A program made the position numbers and the translations under genes. A DNA stretch of 64,000 nucleotides. Source: Henricia sp. BOLD:AAB3569 (taxonomy: Eukaryota; Echinodermata; Asteroidea; Spinulosida; Echinasteridae). Positions 1 to 11,404 of the stretch are shown here, piece after piece. The notes under the pieces are model-generated. The model ran no database searches and was not told where the DNA came from. It saw only the letters and a program-made list of their open reading frames with translations. The stretch lies in NCBI GenBank assembly GCA_037783545.1, contig JBBELK010000062.1, positions 1,612,001 to 1,676,000 on the forward strand, read 5' to 3'. How positions within the stretch are numbered: position 1 is the first letter of the stretch; each line of letters begins with the position of its first letter.

Positions 1-348
1 CTCGCTCCCTCACCGTCAGCAAAGCGTATTTCCTTCGGAGATTCACCAGTATCTAGAATGCAAAATGTTGGTTTAACTCTTAAAAGTTTAGGTGAACAAG
101 TATATAGGTACTTATGAGGTACAAAGGCGAGGGTTAGACAAAAGGAAACAATGGTTCCCCACAAGTCTCTTTTGTCCACTTATTTCCTTACAACATATGC
201 AGCACGATTTGTGGCAGAGTTTAGCTGGCTCTAATGCAGATTGACTTGGTATGATGTACAGAGTGAATACAGGACATAGTTTCTAGAAGTTCAATTGCTT
301 GTGCATTTCTATATTTTCGAAGCCGAAATTACTTGTATAAAAAGCAAA

Positions 349-614
349 GACAATATAGCGCCGTAGACGCAAGATAGACCAAAAGTACAAAAAGACGCCA
401 TTTCAGTAAGCAAACTCATGCCTGTTTGACATGCCTCTCGTGGAGTAATCTGTGTTGAGGCGTATATTACAGCAGCAACCACAAAAGGTATGTCAAGCAG
501 ACGCGTCCAGCTTGCTTGCTGAAATGGCGCTTTTTCGTACTTCACTTTATTTATAATTGATTTCGCACTAGTGGTCTATCATATCTTGCGCCTACGGTGT
601 TATACCGTCCGTGG
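349..614. mobile_element. Hairpin MITE with 11-bp direct-repeat flanks
   Basis: The two halves are imperfect reverse complements. Positions 354-380 (GCCGTAGACGCAAGATA) pair with 572-603, and 381-435 (GACGCCATTTCAGTAAGCAA) pair with 487-540. The same 11-mer TAAAAAGCAAA lies on both sides (338-348 and 615-625) and could be a target-site duplication. The 78-codon minus-strand ORF over 309-545 is a by-product of the hairpin. The superfamily is not recognised. Confidence 0.55.
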
Positions 615-625
615 TAAAAAGCAAA

Positions 626-1693
626 ACATACACGGCCCTTGCGCTGTGGTAGTCTCAATCACCAGCACCGACTGAATGACGAAACCGATGAGCAAATTAC
701 ACCTGGACGTAGGTCGGATCATGATTGTTAGAGGTGTGTATGTATGTAGTCCATCAACCTGTTAAAAAAGAGGTAACGAAATTTATGGTTTCGACTTTTC
801 GAATGGCTGTTTTAATCATGTAGGATTGGACCTGTGTGTGATCAGCTGATCTCTGGAACCGCGCGTCTCTCAAACAACCTAAGTAGTACAGGAGCCCAGG
901 GAGGCAATTCAGGCAGAGTGGCGCACTCTACCTCAGCGGCTCTTGCGCGGGTTGGTGAAATCAGCCTTGCCACAGGAGGTGGTCATACATGTACGTGTTA
1001 CTGACCGATAAAATGTTACATCTCTCAGCCTTCTTGATCTCCCAGTCAGAGTATAATTTGCGTTTCTATTTTGGAACCGTATACCGGTACGGTATGGTTT
1101 ATTACGGTACGGTATGGTTCATCTTGCATTGATATTAAGGATTGCGTTGGTTAAAGGAGCGTACCAGAAAATCCATCGTAAGCTTACAAAGAATTCGGCG
1201 AGTTGCGATGAATTTAAGCACTTAAGACGAGTCGCAAGTCTTTGTGAAATAGACTCCTGCTATGATCACTCCCCCATTTCCCCCCACACTCTAAACACAT
1301 TTTAGTCAAAAATAACTAGACAATAAGGGTCAGCTGTGTGCAACTGAAAATCAGTCAGTATGACTAGATTGTATAATCAGGATGATTGTGCCACGAGTTT
1401 TCATGAATTGCATCGGGCCTTGGCGGCACCTTCGACACCTCTTCCTCATGGGTACAGCGGGCGACGAGCACGATATTATTGAATTTCTACCACTACTTTC
1501 CAAACACGGATCAACCAAATCATGGGCCTGACACGGAGACTTGTCACCCTGTATACCGTTATTCTACCCTTGAACTACATCAGATCAAGAGTCAGTTTGA
1601 CAAGCTTACAGTTCCCCCACTCGCGTGGTATCGCATTAGGAATTTGGCTTATTAACTCTAAACTTAGTACATACACATAAGTAAACGAGCTGG
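626..1693. other. Gene-free stretch
   Basis: No coding exon is recognisable. A short imperfect duplication of the motif ACGGTACGGTATGGTT lies at 1083-1122. Positions 1153-1165 carry GGAGCGTACCAG, resembling the AGGAGYGTGACCAG terminus of the TTAA-type MITE family found complete at 55785-56143. Otherwise nothing stands out. Confidence 0.4.
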
Positions 1694-2163
1694 AGTATGG
1701 CGTGTGGAACGTTGCAATATTCGATAATGCACAAATATATGTGCGATGTTAAATAACTATTTTTCCCGAATCAGGACGACCGTTTTGGGTAGAGTGCTTA
1801 CAGAGACCACTAAAACCACAAAATTGTCGGAAAGAAACTCATGAATTGACACCCATTTTCTCGACCTATAATTCTCTGAAAAAAAGTTTTGCGACCTAGA
1901 CGAAAATGCTTTGTGATCTAATAAAAATGGTTAAGAACCTAATAAAAATGGTTTTTGACCTAATAAAGATGGTTTTTGAAGCACTTGGCGTTAGGACGAC
2001 CGGCTATCGGTCGCCCTAATGCGGTCGGTCGTCCTAATACGCCGTTTTTACCCATAACCGGTCGACCTAAACGCGAAAGAGTAAGTTGTATGCGATGTTA
2101 AAAATATATGTGCAATAATTTGACATATATATGCAATGTTAAAAATATATGGCTTCATATATT
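1694..2163 (+). repeat. Left inverted arm of the 5.2-kb composite unit
   Basis: Pairs with 6238-6875. It holds three spaced copies of CCTAATAAAAATGG or close variants (1915-1980) and a cluster of GGACGACCG/CGGTCGTCC motifs (1990-2070) that can themselves fold. Confidence 0.65.
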
Positions 2164-2270
2164 TTACTAAGAACATATGATGATGCCAATTGAGTGGATC
2201 GATTTGGTCTGAATCCAAATTGTGAATCACACATAATATTATTAGCATTAAAAAAAGATACTAGTCGTTT

Positions 2271-3969
2271 TTATATAAGTTTTTCAAGTAATTTTGAGAA
2301 TGTGGATAATACAGATATAGGTCTATAGTTGGTAATATTATGCTTACAGTCTTTCTTGTAAACTGGGGTTACCTGGGCTATTTTTAGACTGTCGGGAAAT
2401 ACCCCGGTTGTCAAGGATCTGTTGAATAATTTTGATAAAGGTATTGACAATGAAAATTTAGCTTGCTTAATGACAGTAGAACTTAATTTATCATATCCAG
2501 GAGCCTTTCCAGAAGCGATTTCATTAATACAATCTACTATCTCTTCCCGAGTAATTGGTATAAGAAAGAGTGAATTTGGACAGTTGTTACTTAGAAATGC
2601 ATTAAAGGATATGTTACAAAATGGGAGCTTAAGTACTGCTGCCAATATTAATAAAGTAATTATTAAATGCATCAGCAATTTTCTTATTGTCGGTAATTTG
2701 AATATCATCCTGAGTGAAATAAGGAGTATGTAAATTTTGCTTGCGCTTATTAAGTAGAAGGTTTATAACTTTCCAGTACCTTTAATGTTGGATTTAACTT
2801 CGTTAAACTTTTTACACAGATAATTTGTCTTTGCTGTCTTAATTACAGAATTAAGTTTGTTCATATATGAAATGTAGACAATTTTGTTATTCGCAGTTGG
2901 ATTTCTCAAAAATCTTTTATACAGATGATTTTTATGTCTTATAGAATTATAAATGCCATCTGTTAACCATGGAGATTTACATTTATCATAACGACATTTC
3001 ACATCTGGCTCTGGAAAATGTTTGTCATAAAGTTGTTGAACTCGTAATAAAAAGGTGTCATACATACAATGAATGTCATCGATTGATGTCATAATATCCC
3101 AATCAGTCTCATTCAAGTCATGGATAAAAGTTTCGATATTATTAATGTTAAAATTACGTTTTTTAAATGTTGAGTTAACACGGGGGTTTTCCTTGAGATT
3201 GTTAATTACTAAAAAAATAGGGAGATGGTCAGTAATGTCTGTCATCAATACACCTGCCGAGTGACTCATAAGATCATTAGTTAAAATATTGTCAATAAGT
3301 GTTGCACTTTCACCTGTTATTCTTGTTGGTTTGTCAATAGTCGGATAAAAGGATTGAGACAGTACGGCATTCATAAAATTGTGCACACTATTATCAGTAT
3401 CACACTCTAATAAATTAATATTATAATCACCCATGATATAACACTTTTTGTTTTCATTACCTACTAGTGACAAAATTGTATTCAAGCATTCCAAGAAGTT
3501 GTTTGATAGTATAAGTACACATGGGGGTTTATATATGACACCAATAATAATATTTGCATTCCCTGGAATAACAAGTTCAACAAAGTATGATTCAATATCG
3601 GAATTATTAAAAGATAAATCAGGACGAATTTTGTAAATTACGTCTTCATTTATATAAATTGCAACACCTCCACCCCGCTTGTCTTGTCTACAATTCCCCA
3701 CAAGGTGGTATTTTGGGATTTGTACAGTAGGATCGTGCATATCATTTAACCAGGTTTCAGATATTCCAATAGCTGCAAAATTTGTTTGTAAAAGATCAAT
3801 GTACTGGACAATGCTTGATATGTTTTTTCGTAAACTGCGAGCATTGAAATGTAGTAGTTTTAAAATCAGTGTTCATACTAAACTGATTACAGAATTCATC
3901 CTGGTCATAATAATTGCAATCATTTTCAGGGTTGTCAAAATTTATGTCTGAATCTATAGCAAAGTTCAT
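2271..3969 (-). pseudogene. LINE ORF2 remnant: AP endonuclease and start of reverse transcriptase (CR1/L2-like)
   Basis: The minus strand encodes an apurinic-type endonuclease followed by the first part of a non-LTR reverse transcriptase. The likely start is the ATG at 3967-3969. A one-base frameshift near 3860 precedes the NARSLRKN and ISETWLND motifs. Then come GGGVAIYI, the catalytic IMGDYNINLL block, LIDNILTN and TDITDHLPI, all standard endonuclease motifs. After further frame breaks around 2650-2763, the RT opens with ITREEIVDCINEI, SGKAPGYDKL and NYRPISVLSTFSKLLEKLI (blocks 0-2), then stops at 2271. The RT catalytic YxDD region and the 3' tail are absent. LINEs usually lose 5' ends, so loss of the 3' half implies later deletion or disruption. 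It is not functional. Confidence 0.8.
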
Positions 3970-4253
3970 GAGATTATGGTGGGTTATTTTGTTAGAATAA
4001 ACTGTATCTCAATCGCAGACACTCACCAAGCACAAATGTCTGAAGAGCTTGCTAAGCTCCTCATACACCTGCGCCCGATGCGCATCCGCGACTGAGACAC
4101 ATTTAGAATTGTAGAATATAAGCAGAGTAGGGTATTTAATTTTGGTTTTTCTCACACTGGTACATGTACACACAAACAAACATGGACGAACAAACAACAA
4201 AACACATAGTGACATTAAATTAATGATTATATTCGTAAGAGTGACTGTGTTAC

Positions 4254-5151
4254 TCAGGTCTCCCTCTTGAGATGGTATGATTTGAACGGCCCATCGCGGA
4301 TCTTGTACCTGATCAAGGCTGGAACTGACCAAGGTATATAAGCGAAATGGACTCGTTCTTCCTCCTTTATGCGCCGTAGATGCATTTCCCTCAGTTCCTT
4401 CCGTTGCGCTCTAACTTTGGGTGTGACGTCATCTGTTATGAAAATGTTCTTATCCTTGAACTTGTTGTTCTTGAGATGTTTTGCTGCATTTTTTAGTATG
4501 TACTGGCGATCGCTGGATCGGAGTAGCCGACAATGTATTGGTCTGGGACGGGGCGAGCCGGGTTCATCCCCCTGGCCGACACCGGGCTGTGGACCCGTGC
4601 GGTGTGCACGGTCAATCTCAATTTCTTCGGTACCCTGGAGCTTCGTGTGTTTTGAGAGTAGCTCATGGACAAAGTCCTCACAGGATTCTGATCCAGCATC
4701 GCTGCCTTCAGGCACACCTAGGACTACAATATTATTGCGGCGACTTCGATTCTGCATATCGTCGATCTTGTCTTCAATGGATCTAATAATCGTAAGGTTG
4801 TATTGCGTTTTTTTGTTGATCTGTGTCCTTTGTTGATCTGGTATCATGACTTTCCTGGACAAAAGTCACAGATGTTTTCAGGTCAGTGATGTCCTTGGTA
4901 TTTAATGACACCTGCTGGTGGTCTTCGTGGCATTTTATCTCCAAAGAGCTAAGCCGTGTTTCTATGCCATTCAGAGACACCATTATTTTGTCCAGTTTTT
5001 CATTGATGGTGGACAGCTTACCGCAACATGTCGAACATGACGCACTACAGCCGCCATCTTGGTCGCTGTCACTTGGGCCCGTAGGTTCTTTTTTCGAGCT
5101 CGGTTTACGGCGGCTTCGGGTTGATTTCTTTTCCAAATCGTTGTCTGACAT
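4254..5151 (-). pseudogene. LINE ORF1 remnant (coiled coil plus RRM-like, L1-type ORF1)
   Basis: This precedes ORF2 of the same LINE. The first part (5151-4783) starts MSDNDLEKKS, carries a Ser/Lys-rich stretch, a Cys-rich patch (CSASCSTCCGK) and heptad-like residues (LDKIMVSLNGIETRLSSLE) consistent with a coiled coil. After a frameshift in the 4783-4862 overlap, the second part has NRSRRNNIVVLGVPEG, EIDRAHRTG, HCRLLRSSDRQYIL and ITDDVTPKVRAQRKEL. These are the usual landmarks of the transposase-22-type RNA-binding domain in LINE ORF1 proteins. The normal role is binding LINE RNA in a ribonucleoprotein particle. The frameshift makes this copy dead. The element's 5' end probably lies just beyond 5160. 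Confidence 0.75.
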
Positions 5152-5339
5152 CCTTAGGTTGAGATTGTATTACATGATATGTTAAAAATGCAACATTTAT
5201 TCCAAGGATGGCGCAAATATTGAAGCAAACATAGCAACGAGAGAGACCCAAGATTTATACCATGTCACTCGTCATGCATAGCGCCCTCTTCCCCATCATA
5301 AGGTAAGTACATCACTCAGCAATGTACAAGTGATAGATT

Positions 5340-5475
5340 GCATACTTTATATATATGTATATATATATACAACAAAATCTGACGGGCCGAAACCCCACCC
5401 TCTCCCCCCCCCCCCCCCCACCCCCCCCCCTCCCCCCCCCCCTAAAAAAAATTCCTGGATCCGCCCCTGCGTATA
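5340..5475. repeat. TA microsatellite, poly-C tract and dispersed-repeat edge
   Basis: A TATATATGTATATATATA stretch (about 5348-5371) is followed by a C-rich run with few interruptions (5404-5443), then CTAAAAAAAATTCCTGGATCC. Read on the minus strand this is GGATCCAGGAATTTTTTTTAG followed by poly-G, which looks like the edge of a dispersed repeat. The proline-rich and glycine-rich ORFs across it are artefacts of the homopolymer. Confidence 0.6.
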
Positions 5476-5528
5476 TATTACCGGAAAAAGACCGATGTTT
5501 TGCACAATTTATCTGGTTCTTTAGAAAA

Positions 5529-5722
5529 GTGCAGTAATTAACCTTTTTGCTTCCACATACACAAAGGTCTGTGGCTACCATGAGCAATTTCATAAAGCTT
5601 CCACATCCAAACTGGGGATTGCATTGAATTTTTTCCTCGTCGATATCATTTTTGGGAGCTATTTTCATTGCTAAGTTAAAACAGACAAACAAAACCCATT
5701 TTTTACTGAACACGCTCCTTTA
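5529..5722. repeat. Dispersed repeat ending CGCTCCTTTAA, copy 1
   Basis: CCTTTTTGCTTCCACAT, a GGATTGCA stretch and the terminus CGCTCCTTTAA all recur in the same order at 33335-33505. The terminus matches the TTAA-flanked MITE family seen complete at 55785-56143. Confidence 0.6.
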
Positions 5723-5798
5723 ACGGCGAGTCACCCTTGCAGGTCCCATAATCTTTATTTCTGACCTTCATCCGTCGCCTAGCCTATGGTGTGGTATG

Positions 5799-5850
5799 GT
5801 TTATTCAGAGACGTAGAGATAAATGTTTTTCTTTACGTCTCTGAATAAAC
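5799..5850. repeat. Short hairpin
   Basis: GTTTATTCAGAGACGTAGAG is followed after a short loop by its near-exact reverse complement ending GTCTCTGAATAAAC. Stem about 20 bp. No function is evident. Confidence 0.75.
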
Positions 5851-6017
5851 AAAGGAGAAACGGTTACCATCGCGCACGTGTTTCTCATCACGTGATACAA
5901 ATCACGTGATTAATAGCTGGGTGCTACCCACAATTCCGTTTACGCACATATATTAAAAGATCATGCCCACATATCACCGTGTGTATGGGTTTACGGTAGC
6001 ACCATGTGAATCACGTA

Positions 6018-6152
6018 TCCTGTGTGGAATATGTGGACGGGAACCAGGACGGGAATGTGGACGGGAACCAGTCTAGCATGTACATTGAAAGATCTAGACT
6101 GTTTCTCGTCCACATATTCCACACAGGAGAATAGACTGGTTCCCGTCCACAT
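6018..6152. repeat. Inverted copies of the GGAATATGTGGACGGGAACC motif
   Basis: CCTGTGTGGAATATGTGGAC (6019) is mirrored by GTCCACATATTCCACACAGG (6109-6128), and a further inverted copy of GTGGACGGGAACCAGTC ends near 6152. The same motif recurs at about 54690-54715, and a diverged version lies near 63690-63790, so it belongs to a dispersed family. Confidence 0.6.
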
Positions 6153-6237
6153 ATTTAACACTTTCGGAATAAGCGAACCAATCTATAGGGATCGGGAACC
6201 AATCTATGAAAGATCATGCCCACATATCATGAACACC

Positions 6238-6875
6238 GCGACCCCACACATTAAAATATCCCACATATATGTCGAAATATCGCACATATATTTTTTACAT
6301 TGCATATACTTACATTTTCCTGTATAGGACGACCGGTTAGGGGTTAAAAAGGGATGTTAGACGACCGGCCGCGTTAGGACGACTAGTTATCGGTCGTCTT
6401 AACGACTTTTTGCTCTAAAACCATATTTTTAGGTCAAAAACCATTTTTATTAGGTTTCTCACCATTTTTATTAGGTTTGTAACCATTTCGGTCTAGGTCG
6501 AAAAACATTTTTATGAGAACTTTAAGTCGAGAAAATTGGTGTCAACGGCAGAGTTTTTTGCCGACAAATTTGCCGTTTTAGTGGTCCCCCAGAGCACTCT
6601 GCCCAAAACGGTCGTCCTATGCTGTAAAAAGTAAGTATAAATACATATGAAAAATCATTGCATATATATGTCAAACTATTGCACAAATATTTTTAACATC
6701 GCATACATATAAAAAAACATTGCATATATATGTCAAATTATTGCACATATATTTTCAACATCGCATACATATGAAAAAAACATCGCACATATATATCAAA
6801 CATCGCACATATATATCAAACATTGCACATATATTTGTGCATTATCGAATATTTCAACGTTCCACACGCCATACT
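6238..6875 (-). repeat. Right inverted arm with tandem TATATATGTCAAA units
   Basis: Reverse complement of 1694-2163. From about 6645 to 6835 it has at least six short tandem units of the form ATTGCATATATATGTCAAA or ATCGCACATATATATCAAA, which the left arm carries in only two or three copies. Confidence 0.65.
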
Positions 6876-7028
6876 AGTCAGGAAACATCGACATTTGACA
6901 GAAACTTCCAATATGATCTATGCTGACCAGCAACCTACTATACTGTTGTTATTCAGCAAACGGTCGCAAGCAGGACTGAGTTTAAAGAAAGAGCGAATCT
7001 AATTTACCCAGGAAGTACCAAATGTAAC

Positions 7029-7500
7029 GTGGAACAAAGACAGCTTGATTTGCCTGCACTTTTACTTACCAACATAAGGTCACTGTCTAGCAATTTTTAT
7101 GAACACACAATTTATGTTGACGCCTACCATGCTGATGTTGTAGCATTGACAGAAACTTGGTTCTCTTCACGGACACACCAAACAAACTGTATACCTAAGA
7201 TGGATTTCCTATGCTGTCAAGGCCTAGGACTGATGGTCGCACAGGTGGTGGTGTGGTATTGTACGCTAAACATAATTTACAAGCCAAATTGCTACCAGTG
7301 CAGATCCCTGATGGGGTTGAGACTTTATGGACAGTTATGAGACCAGCTCGGTTGCCACGCCAGTTGTCGTGCATTATTGTTTGTACCGTTTATTTTCCAC
7401 CTAGGAAATTTCATGCGCAAGATTATATTGATCACATTGTTTTTTACTATTGAGAGTCTTTTGTTACAATATCCGGATGCTGGTGTTTCTATAGTAGGGG
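7029..7500 (+). pseudogene. LINE endonuclease, 5' part (continues at 21212)
   Basis: Plus-strand translation gives LLLTNIRSLSSNFYEH, DVVALTETWFSS and, after a frameshift near 7210, RTGGGVVLYAKHN and VYFPPRKFHAQDYIDHI. These are the N-terminal endonuclease motifs of a CR1/L2-like LINE ORF2. Another frameshift near 7450 leads to IESLLLQYPDAGVSIVG, and the reading stops exactly where the catalytic GDFN motif is expected (about 7500). The sequence then becomes CCCATATGGG repeat. The expected continuation, with no overlap, is found 13.7 kb downstream. The frame breaks show the copy was already decaying. Confidence 0.78.
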
Positions 7501-8440
7501 CCCCATATGAGAAAGATCTCGGCATCTGGGTATGGGATTTCCCGCGTGTATCCCACATGGGCCCAATATTGGGTAAATATGGGCTGGTGAATATGGGCTT
7601 GCCCACATGTAGCCCATATATGGCCCACTACAAATTTGATGATATGGAAAAAAATATGGGCCATCCCACATGGCCCCATATGGGTACAATATGGGTTAAC
7701 ACATCTGGCTTCATGAAGGAAAGGCCCATATGGAGCCCATCTGGGTAACACCTGGGTCCATGCATATGGGCTGGTACTGACCAAACCCATTTGGGCCCCA
7801 TGTGGGACTGTCCACATGTTGCCCATGCCCAATATAAATGGGTTTTCCCATCCCCACATGGGTAAAACCTGGGCACACTATTTGGGATATTGTAGACCCA
7901 GCCCGTATGAGACCCATCTGGGTAACACCTGGGTAAGTGCATCTGGGCTGGTACAGACCAAACCCATATGGGCCCCATGTGGGACTGTCCACATGTTGCC
8001 CATGCCTAATATAAATGGGACTTACATGGGTTTTCCCATATGGGCCCCACATGGGTAAAACCTGGGCACAATATGTGGGATATTGTAGACCCAGCGCATA
8101 TGGGACCCATCTGGGTAACATCTGGGTCAATGCATCTGGGGTAGTACAGACCAAACCCATATGTGCCCCATGTGGGAATGCCCACATGTTGCCCATGCCC
8201 AATATAAATGGGACTTACATGGGTTTTCCCATATGGGCCCCACATGGGTAAAACTGGGCACAGTATGTGGGATATTGTAGACCAAGCCCATATGGGGCCC
8301 ATCTGGTTAATACATGGGTCAATGCATCTGGGCTGGTACAGAACAAACCCATATGGGGCCCATCTGGGTAACACCTAGGCAAAGTATCTGGGATAGTGCA
8401 GACAAAGCCATAGAGCCATATGCATGGGTAAATTTGGGGT
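7500..8440. repeat. CCCATATGGG array, period about 185 bp
   Basis: Units containing GGGCCCCATGTGGGACTGTC, CCCATGCCCAATATAAATGGG and CCCATCTGGGTAACACCTGGG recur at about 7785, 7966, 8156 and, partly, 8348. Palindromic CCCATATGGG, CCCACATGGG and CCCATCTGGG words dominate, so ORFs appear on both strands without coding meaning. It is related to 12447-12767, 20320-20700 and 20960-21212. Confidence 0.85.
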
Positions 8441-8827
8441 TGTAATATCCTGGAGGGCCTTCTCCAGTTAGTCAGTTAACTAGCTGACACTTTGAAGTTC
8501 CCCAAACTTCCATGTTTAAGCTAACCTAAAATATGTATTAACCTCCAAAAAGGACTGAAACAAAGCATGAACAGACATCACATGCGTATCACATGCAAGA
8601 TTATTACACTTTGTTGGGTAGGTGATGTGTTCATTTTAAGAGACCGATTTGTATTAATACATACACTTTACAAAATATACAGAAGAAGCTCAGTTTAATC
8701 TAAATTAGTTTTCTTTCTCTATATACATGCCTCGCCATTTGGTATTCACATAATGATTCATGGAATTAATAAACATGTCCTCAGTTATTCCATACCATCA
8801 CCCCATACTGAAAAATAGAATATTCGC
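8441..8827. other. Gene-free stretch between repeat array and DIRS remnant
   Basis: AT-rich sequence with no recognisable gene or repeat. It separates the CCCATATGGG array from the outer end of the large palindrome at 8828. Confidence 0.4.
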
Positions 8828-10698
8828 CGAGCCCTCAGGACCGACGTTGCTTCCCCCTTCTTTGGGCCCTTGCCCTTCGAATTGGGAGGCTGGCCAGACC
8901 TGGTCCTGAATTTCTTCTGAGAAGAACCCGGGGCACCGGACTGCTTAATTGGTGTCCTAGGAAGGCGCCCTTGCTCTTCTTGCTCGAAGGTTTTTTGGGA
9001 ACCAGAAACCTTTGCCTGTGCTTGCTTTAGCGCTTGTTCACTCTCAACCCGCTCGGCCAAAGCGAGCAGGAAAGAACAGAACGCGCCTCCGAAGAGGACG
9101 TCCTGTTTCTCAGGTTTGGTCTTCGAGACCTCAGAAGCCAGGTCTGAGCTTAGCGACCAGAGGAAAAAACAGACATTTTTACACCGGAGGGTCAGCGCCA
9201 TCGAGGTCTCCGTTTGCCGGGTTACAAGCGCGGCCATAACCATGGCAGCATCAGAGACCTCCGTGGCGGCATCTGCTCTGTCGCCCAACAACCGACGCAT
9301 GTCGTGGGCGACGATCATGGAGAAGGCGCCTAGCCGAAAGCTGGAGGACACCGCCAATTCAAGAAGGCGCAGCTGTTCCTCCCAGAAGGGAGAGAAGACC
9401 GCTGGAGTCCCTTGGTCGACAGTAGCCTAGCGGCGACGTCATGGTCCATGGAGTGTGTCCTCAGGAAGGAGTCATAAGGCTTCTCCGTAGTCCGGAATGA
9501 TCTGGTGAAACCCTTCACCGAGAAAATTCCAGACTTCTGGGGAACAGCCCCCGACCTGTCCCACAGTAGACGAACGTCTGTGGGCAAGGAGCATGCCTGG
9601 ACCCGTGGAGGCGGGAGAAGAGGAAAGCCAAGATCGAGTTGGCCCTTCTCCACCTACTGCTCGGACGCACAGGACAAGCCGAGCTTCTCGGCCACCCTAC
9701 GCACCACAGCAGGGGTACACGCTGGAAGAGTGTCCACCTCCTATGGGTCCATAGTGGCCGCTGGCGGGGCCAAGACGGATGTAGCCTCGTCAGGAGGATC
9801 GTTTAAACCCGAGTCATCCTCACCGCTGTTAGCCTCCGAGACATCGAAGATTAGTGGGCGGTAGGAACCCGCGGAAGACGGGGCAGCCGATGGAACCAAA
9901 GGAGAAGGAGCGGGCGCATCCATCTGGGTAGAGGGCGCCGTTCCCGATGGACATGGGGGCTCGTGAGCCGGCACTGACTGGTCAGCCCCAGTACAACGGT
10001 TGGGCTGGACCCGACCGAGCCCCAACGATGGCCCAAGCCGGTTCTTCGTAGGCTCGACGCCTCCTGTCCCTGAAGGTACGCTATCCGAGGGACAGGGGCC
10101 ACTTGCGTAACCGCCGTGCTCAGCTCTCATACCTGGGCCTACCGAATCGGCAGTACCCCTTCCTTTAAAGAGAGAGAGAGAGATGAGTTCCCGTAACAAC
10201 AAAGGTTATTCGGTAGCGGCCCCACCTGACCCAAGACAAGGGGGCCGAGCAGCCGGTGGTCGGGTCACGGCGTAGCCATAGTCCGGTGAAGGTCCCGCTA
10301 GGTCGAAAACCCGTGCCGGACTGGTCCACCCCGACTTGCCAACCAGGCTGGGGTGTATTGGTTACGTTCTGCTGGGCAGCTAACTCCGAAGGGACTAGCT
10401 GTGGCAGGTACTCAGCACCAGCAGGACCCAGCCAAACTGGAAAACCGGCCTGTGCCCCGGTGGCATAACCACCAACGCCATGTCCAGCTACCGGGTCTCC
10501 CGCGTTCGGGGACGGTGCAGGATACCCTGCGCTGAACGCGGTCGCGGGTGTACCCGTGTAGACGGTCGAAACTGTCCGGGCCATGAACGGGAAAGACCCC
10601 TGCCGCGGCACACCGCCTCCCGGCCCATGCATGATTCTGTTATCAATAGTACGGTACCACGTTTCCTTTTCGAGATGTCGCTCCCCGAAAACTCTCAT
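8828..10698 (-). pseudogene. DIRS-like retrotransposon gag/ORF1, copy 1 (broken)
   Basis: Read from 10698 down, the minus strand encodes VPRQGSFPFMAR, a Pro/Gly/Thr-rich N-terminal half (GTPATAFSAGYPAPSP), then SDSVPSGTGGVEPTKN, SYRPLIFDVSEANSGEDDSG, GIFSVKGFTRSFRTTEKPYD and SFRLGAFSMIVAHDMRRLLG, ending in a basic tail (SGQPPNSKGKGPKKGEA). The order matches copy 2 at 14500-16445, which runs directly into a DIRS reverse transcriptase; that linkage is the basis for calling this ORF1. The ORF is split into at least four frames. Homology to copy 2 ends abruptly at about 8828, before the RT, where unrelated AT-rich sequence begins. A roughly 50-bp gap relative to copy 2 lies near 8950. Confidence 0.68.
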
Positions 10699-11139
10699 TT
10701 TTGATTATCGTGGTAACTTGTTTTCATTTTTGGCTCCCCATGGTGCCCACATGGATTGACTTTATATGTTTTATGCACACAAACTAGGCACATGGGTTTG
10801 CTTCATATCAAGGACAAAGCAATTCCACCCTTTGTGGGGGCGTGGTCAAGGTTTAAAGTGGGTCCGCAAATAAAAATGGCAAAATGAGCCTCCTCTTCTG
10901 AGGGGTGGTTCCCCCGATAGGTCACTACCCAAGCAATTGAAACCTACATATCTTAAAATACTGTATCCAATCTATCTTTAGTATAAAATTTGGTTTGGTA
11001 TCTTTTTTCCTTCATGGTTTTTTGAATGTTTGTAAAAGGTCAATATTTTGCTCAATAACGCTAGTTTTAATTGATTATACATAGTATACAACATGTTACT
11101 AAAGGAGAGCAGTCTAATATGTCATATTTAATACCTGGT

Positions 11140-11335
11140 CAATTCTACAGGTTGTCAGTTCGAATCCAGGTGATGGCAATGTGAGTGTGCCCTTGGGCAA
11201 GACACTTTGTTATGGACTATCTGGTTTCACCGGGAGCAAATGGATACATGTACCTACATGTATGAGAGTGAAAGTGTTCTGTGTTTGATTGTTGCTCTCC
11301 AGTGAGCCTAGTGACCAGGGGTAATAATGTGGGCA
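11140..11335 (+). repeat. SINE with tRNA-like B box and conserved core (arm 1)
   Basis: AGTTCGAATCC at 11157-11167 fits a tRNA B box. It is followed by GTGTGCCCTTGGGCAAGACA, a conserved core like that of V- or Deu-domain SINEs. No convincing A box is left. The 3' part contains paired ACATGTACCTACATGT sequences. Confidence 0.6.
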
Positions 11336-11404
11336 CCTTGCTTATAGTAGATTTGTGTGCATACTATAATATGTTATTGGGACACGACAACTGAGTGGTG
11401 GGGT

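Larger units (their letters stand above)
1694..6875. mobile_element. Composite unit with long inverted terminal arms enclosing a LINE
   Basis: The outer sequence AGTATGGCGTGTGGAACGTT starts at 1694, and its reverse complement ends at 6875. The arms (about 1694-2163 and 6238-6875) stay alignable over about 470-640 bp. Both contain A-rich CTAATAAAAATGG repeats, GGACGACCG motifs and 20-30-bp units built on CATATATATGTCAAA. The right arm has more copies of those units, so it is longer. Between the arms is a minus-strand LINE lacking its 3' end, a poly-C tract and small hairpins. This could be a foldback-type DNA transposon that captured a LINE, or two solo copies of one repeat in inverted orientation. 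No target duplication is obvious. Confidence 0.6.

Noticed and set aside
309..545. 78-codon hydrophobic ORF that looks like a membrane protein
   Set aside because: It lies across the two arms of a hairpin MITE; no domain, no splice context and no conserved start.
5312..5713. Proline-rich and glycine-rich ORFs
   Set aside because: They result from a poly-C/poly-G run and a dispersed repeat.
7377..8374. Several overlapping ORFs rich in Gly, Trp, Pro and Met on both strands
   Set aside because: They are translations of CCCATATGGG tandem repeats and appear in every frame.
7500..8440. CRISPR-like array or SRF (CArG) binding-site cluster
   Set aside because: The repeats are palindrome-rich, unequal and transposon-related in a eukaryotic genome; CCCATATGGG does not meet the CC(A/T)6GG rule.
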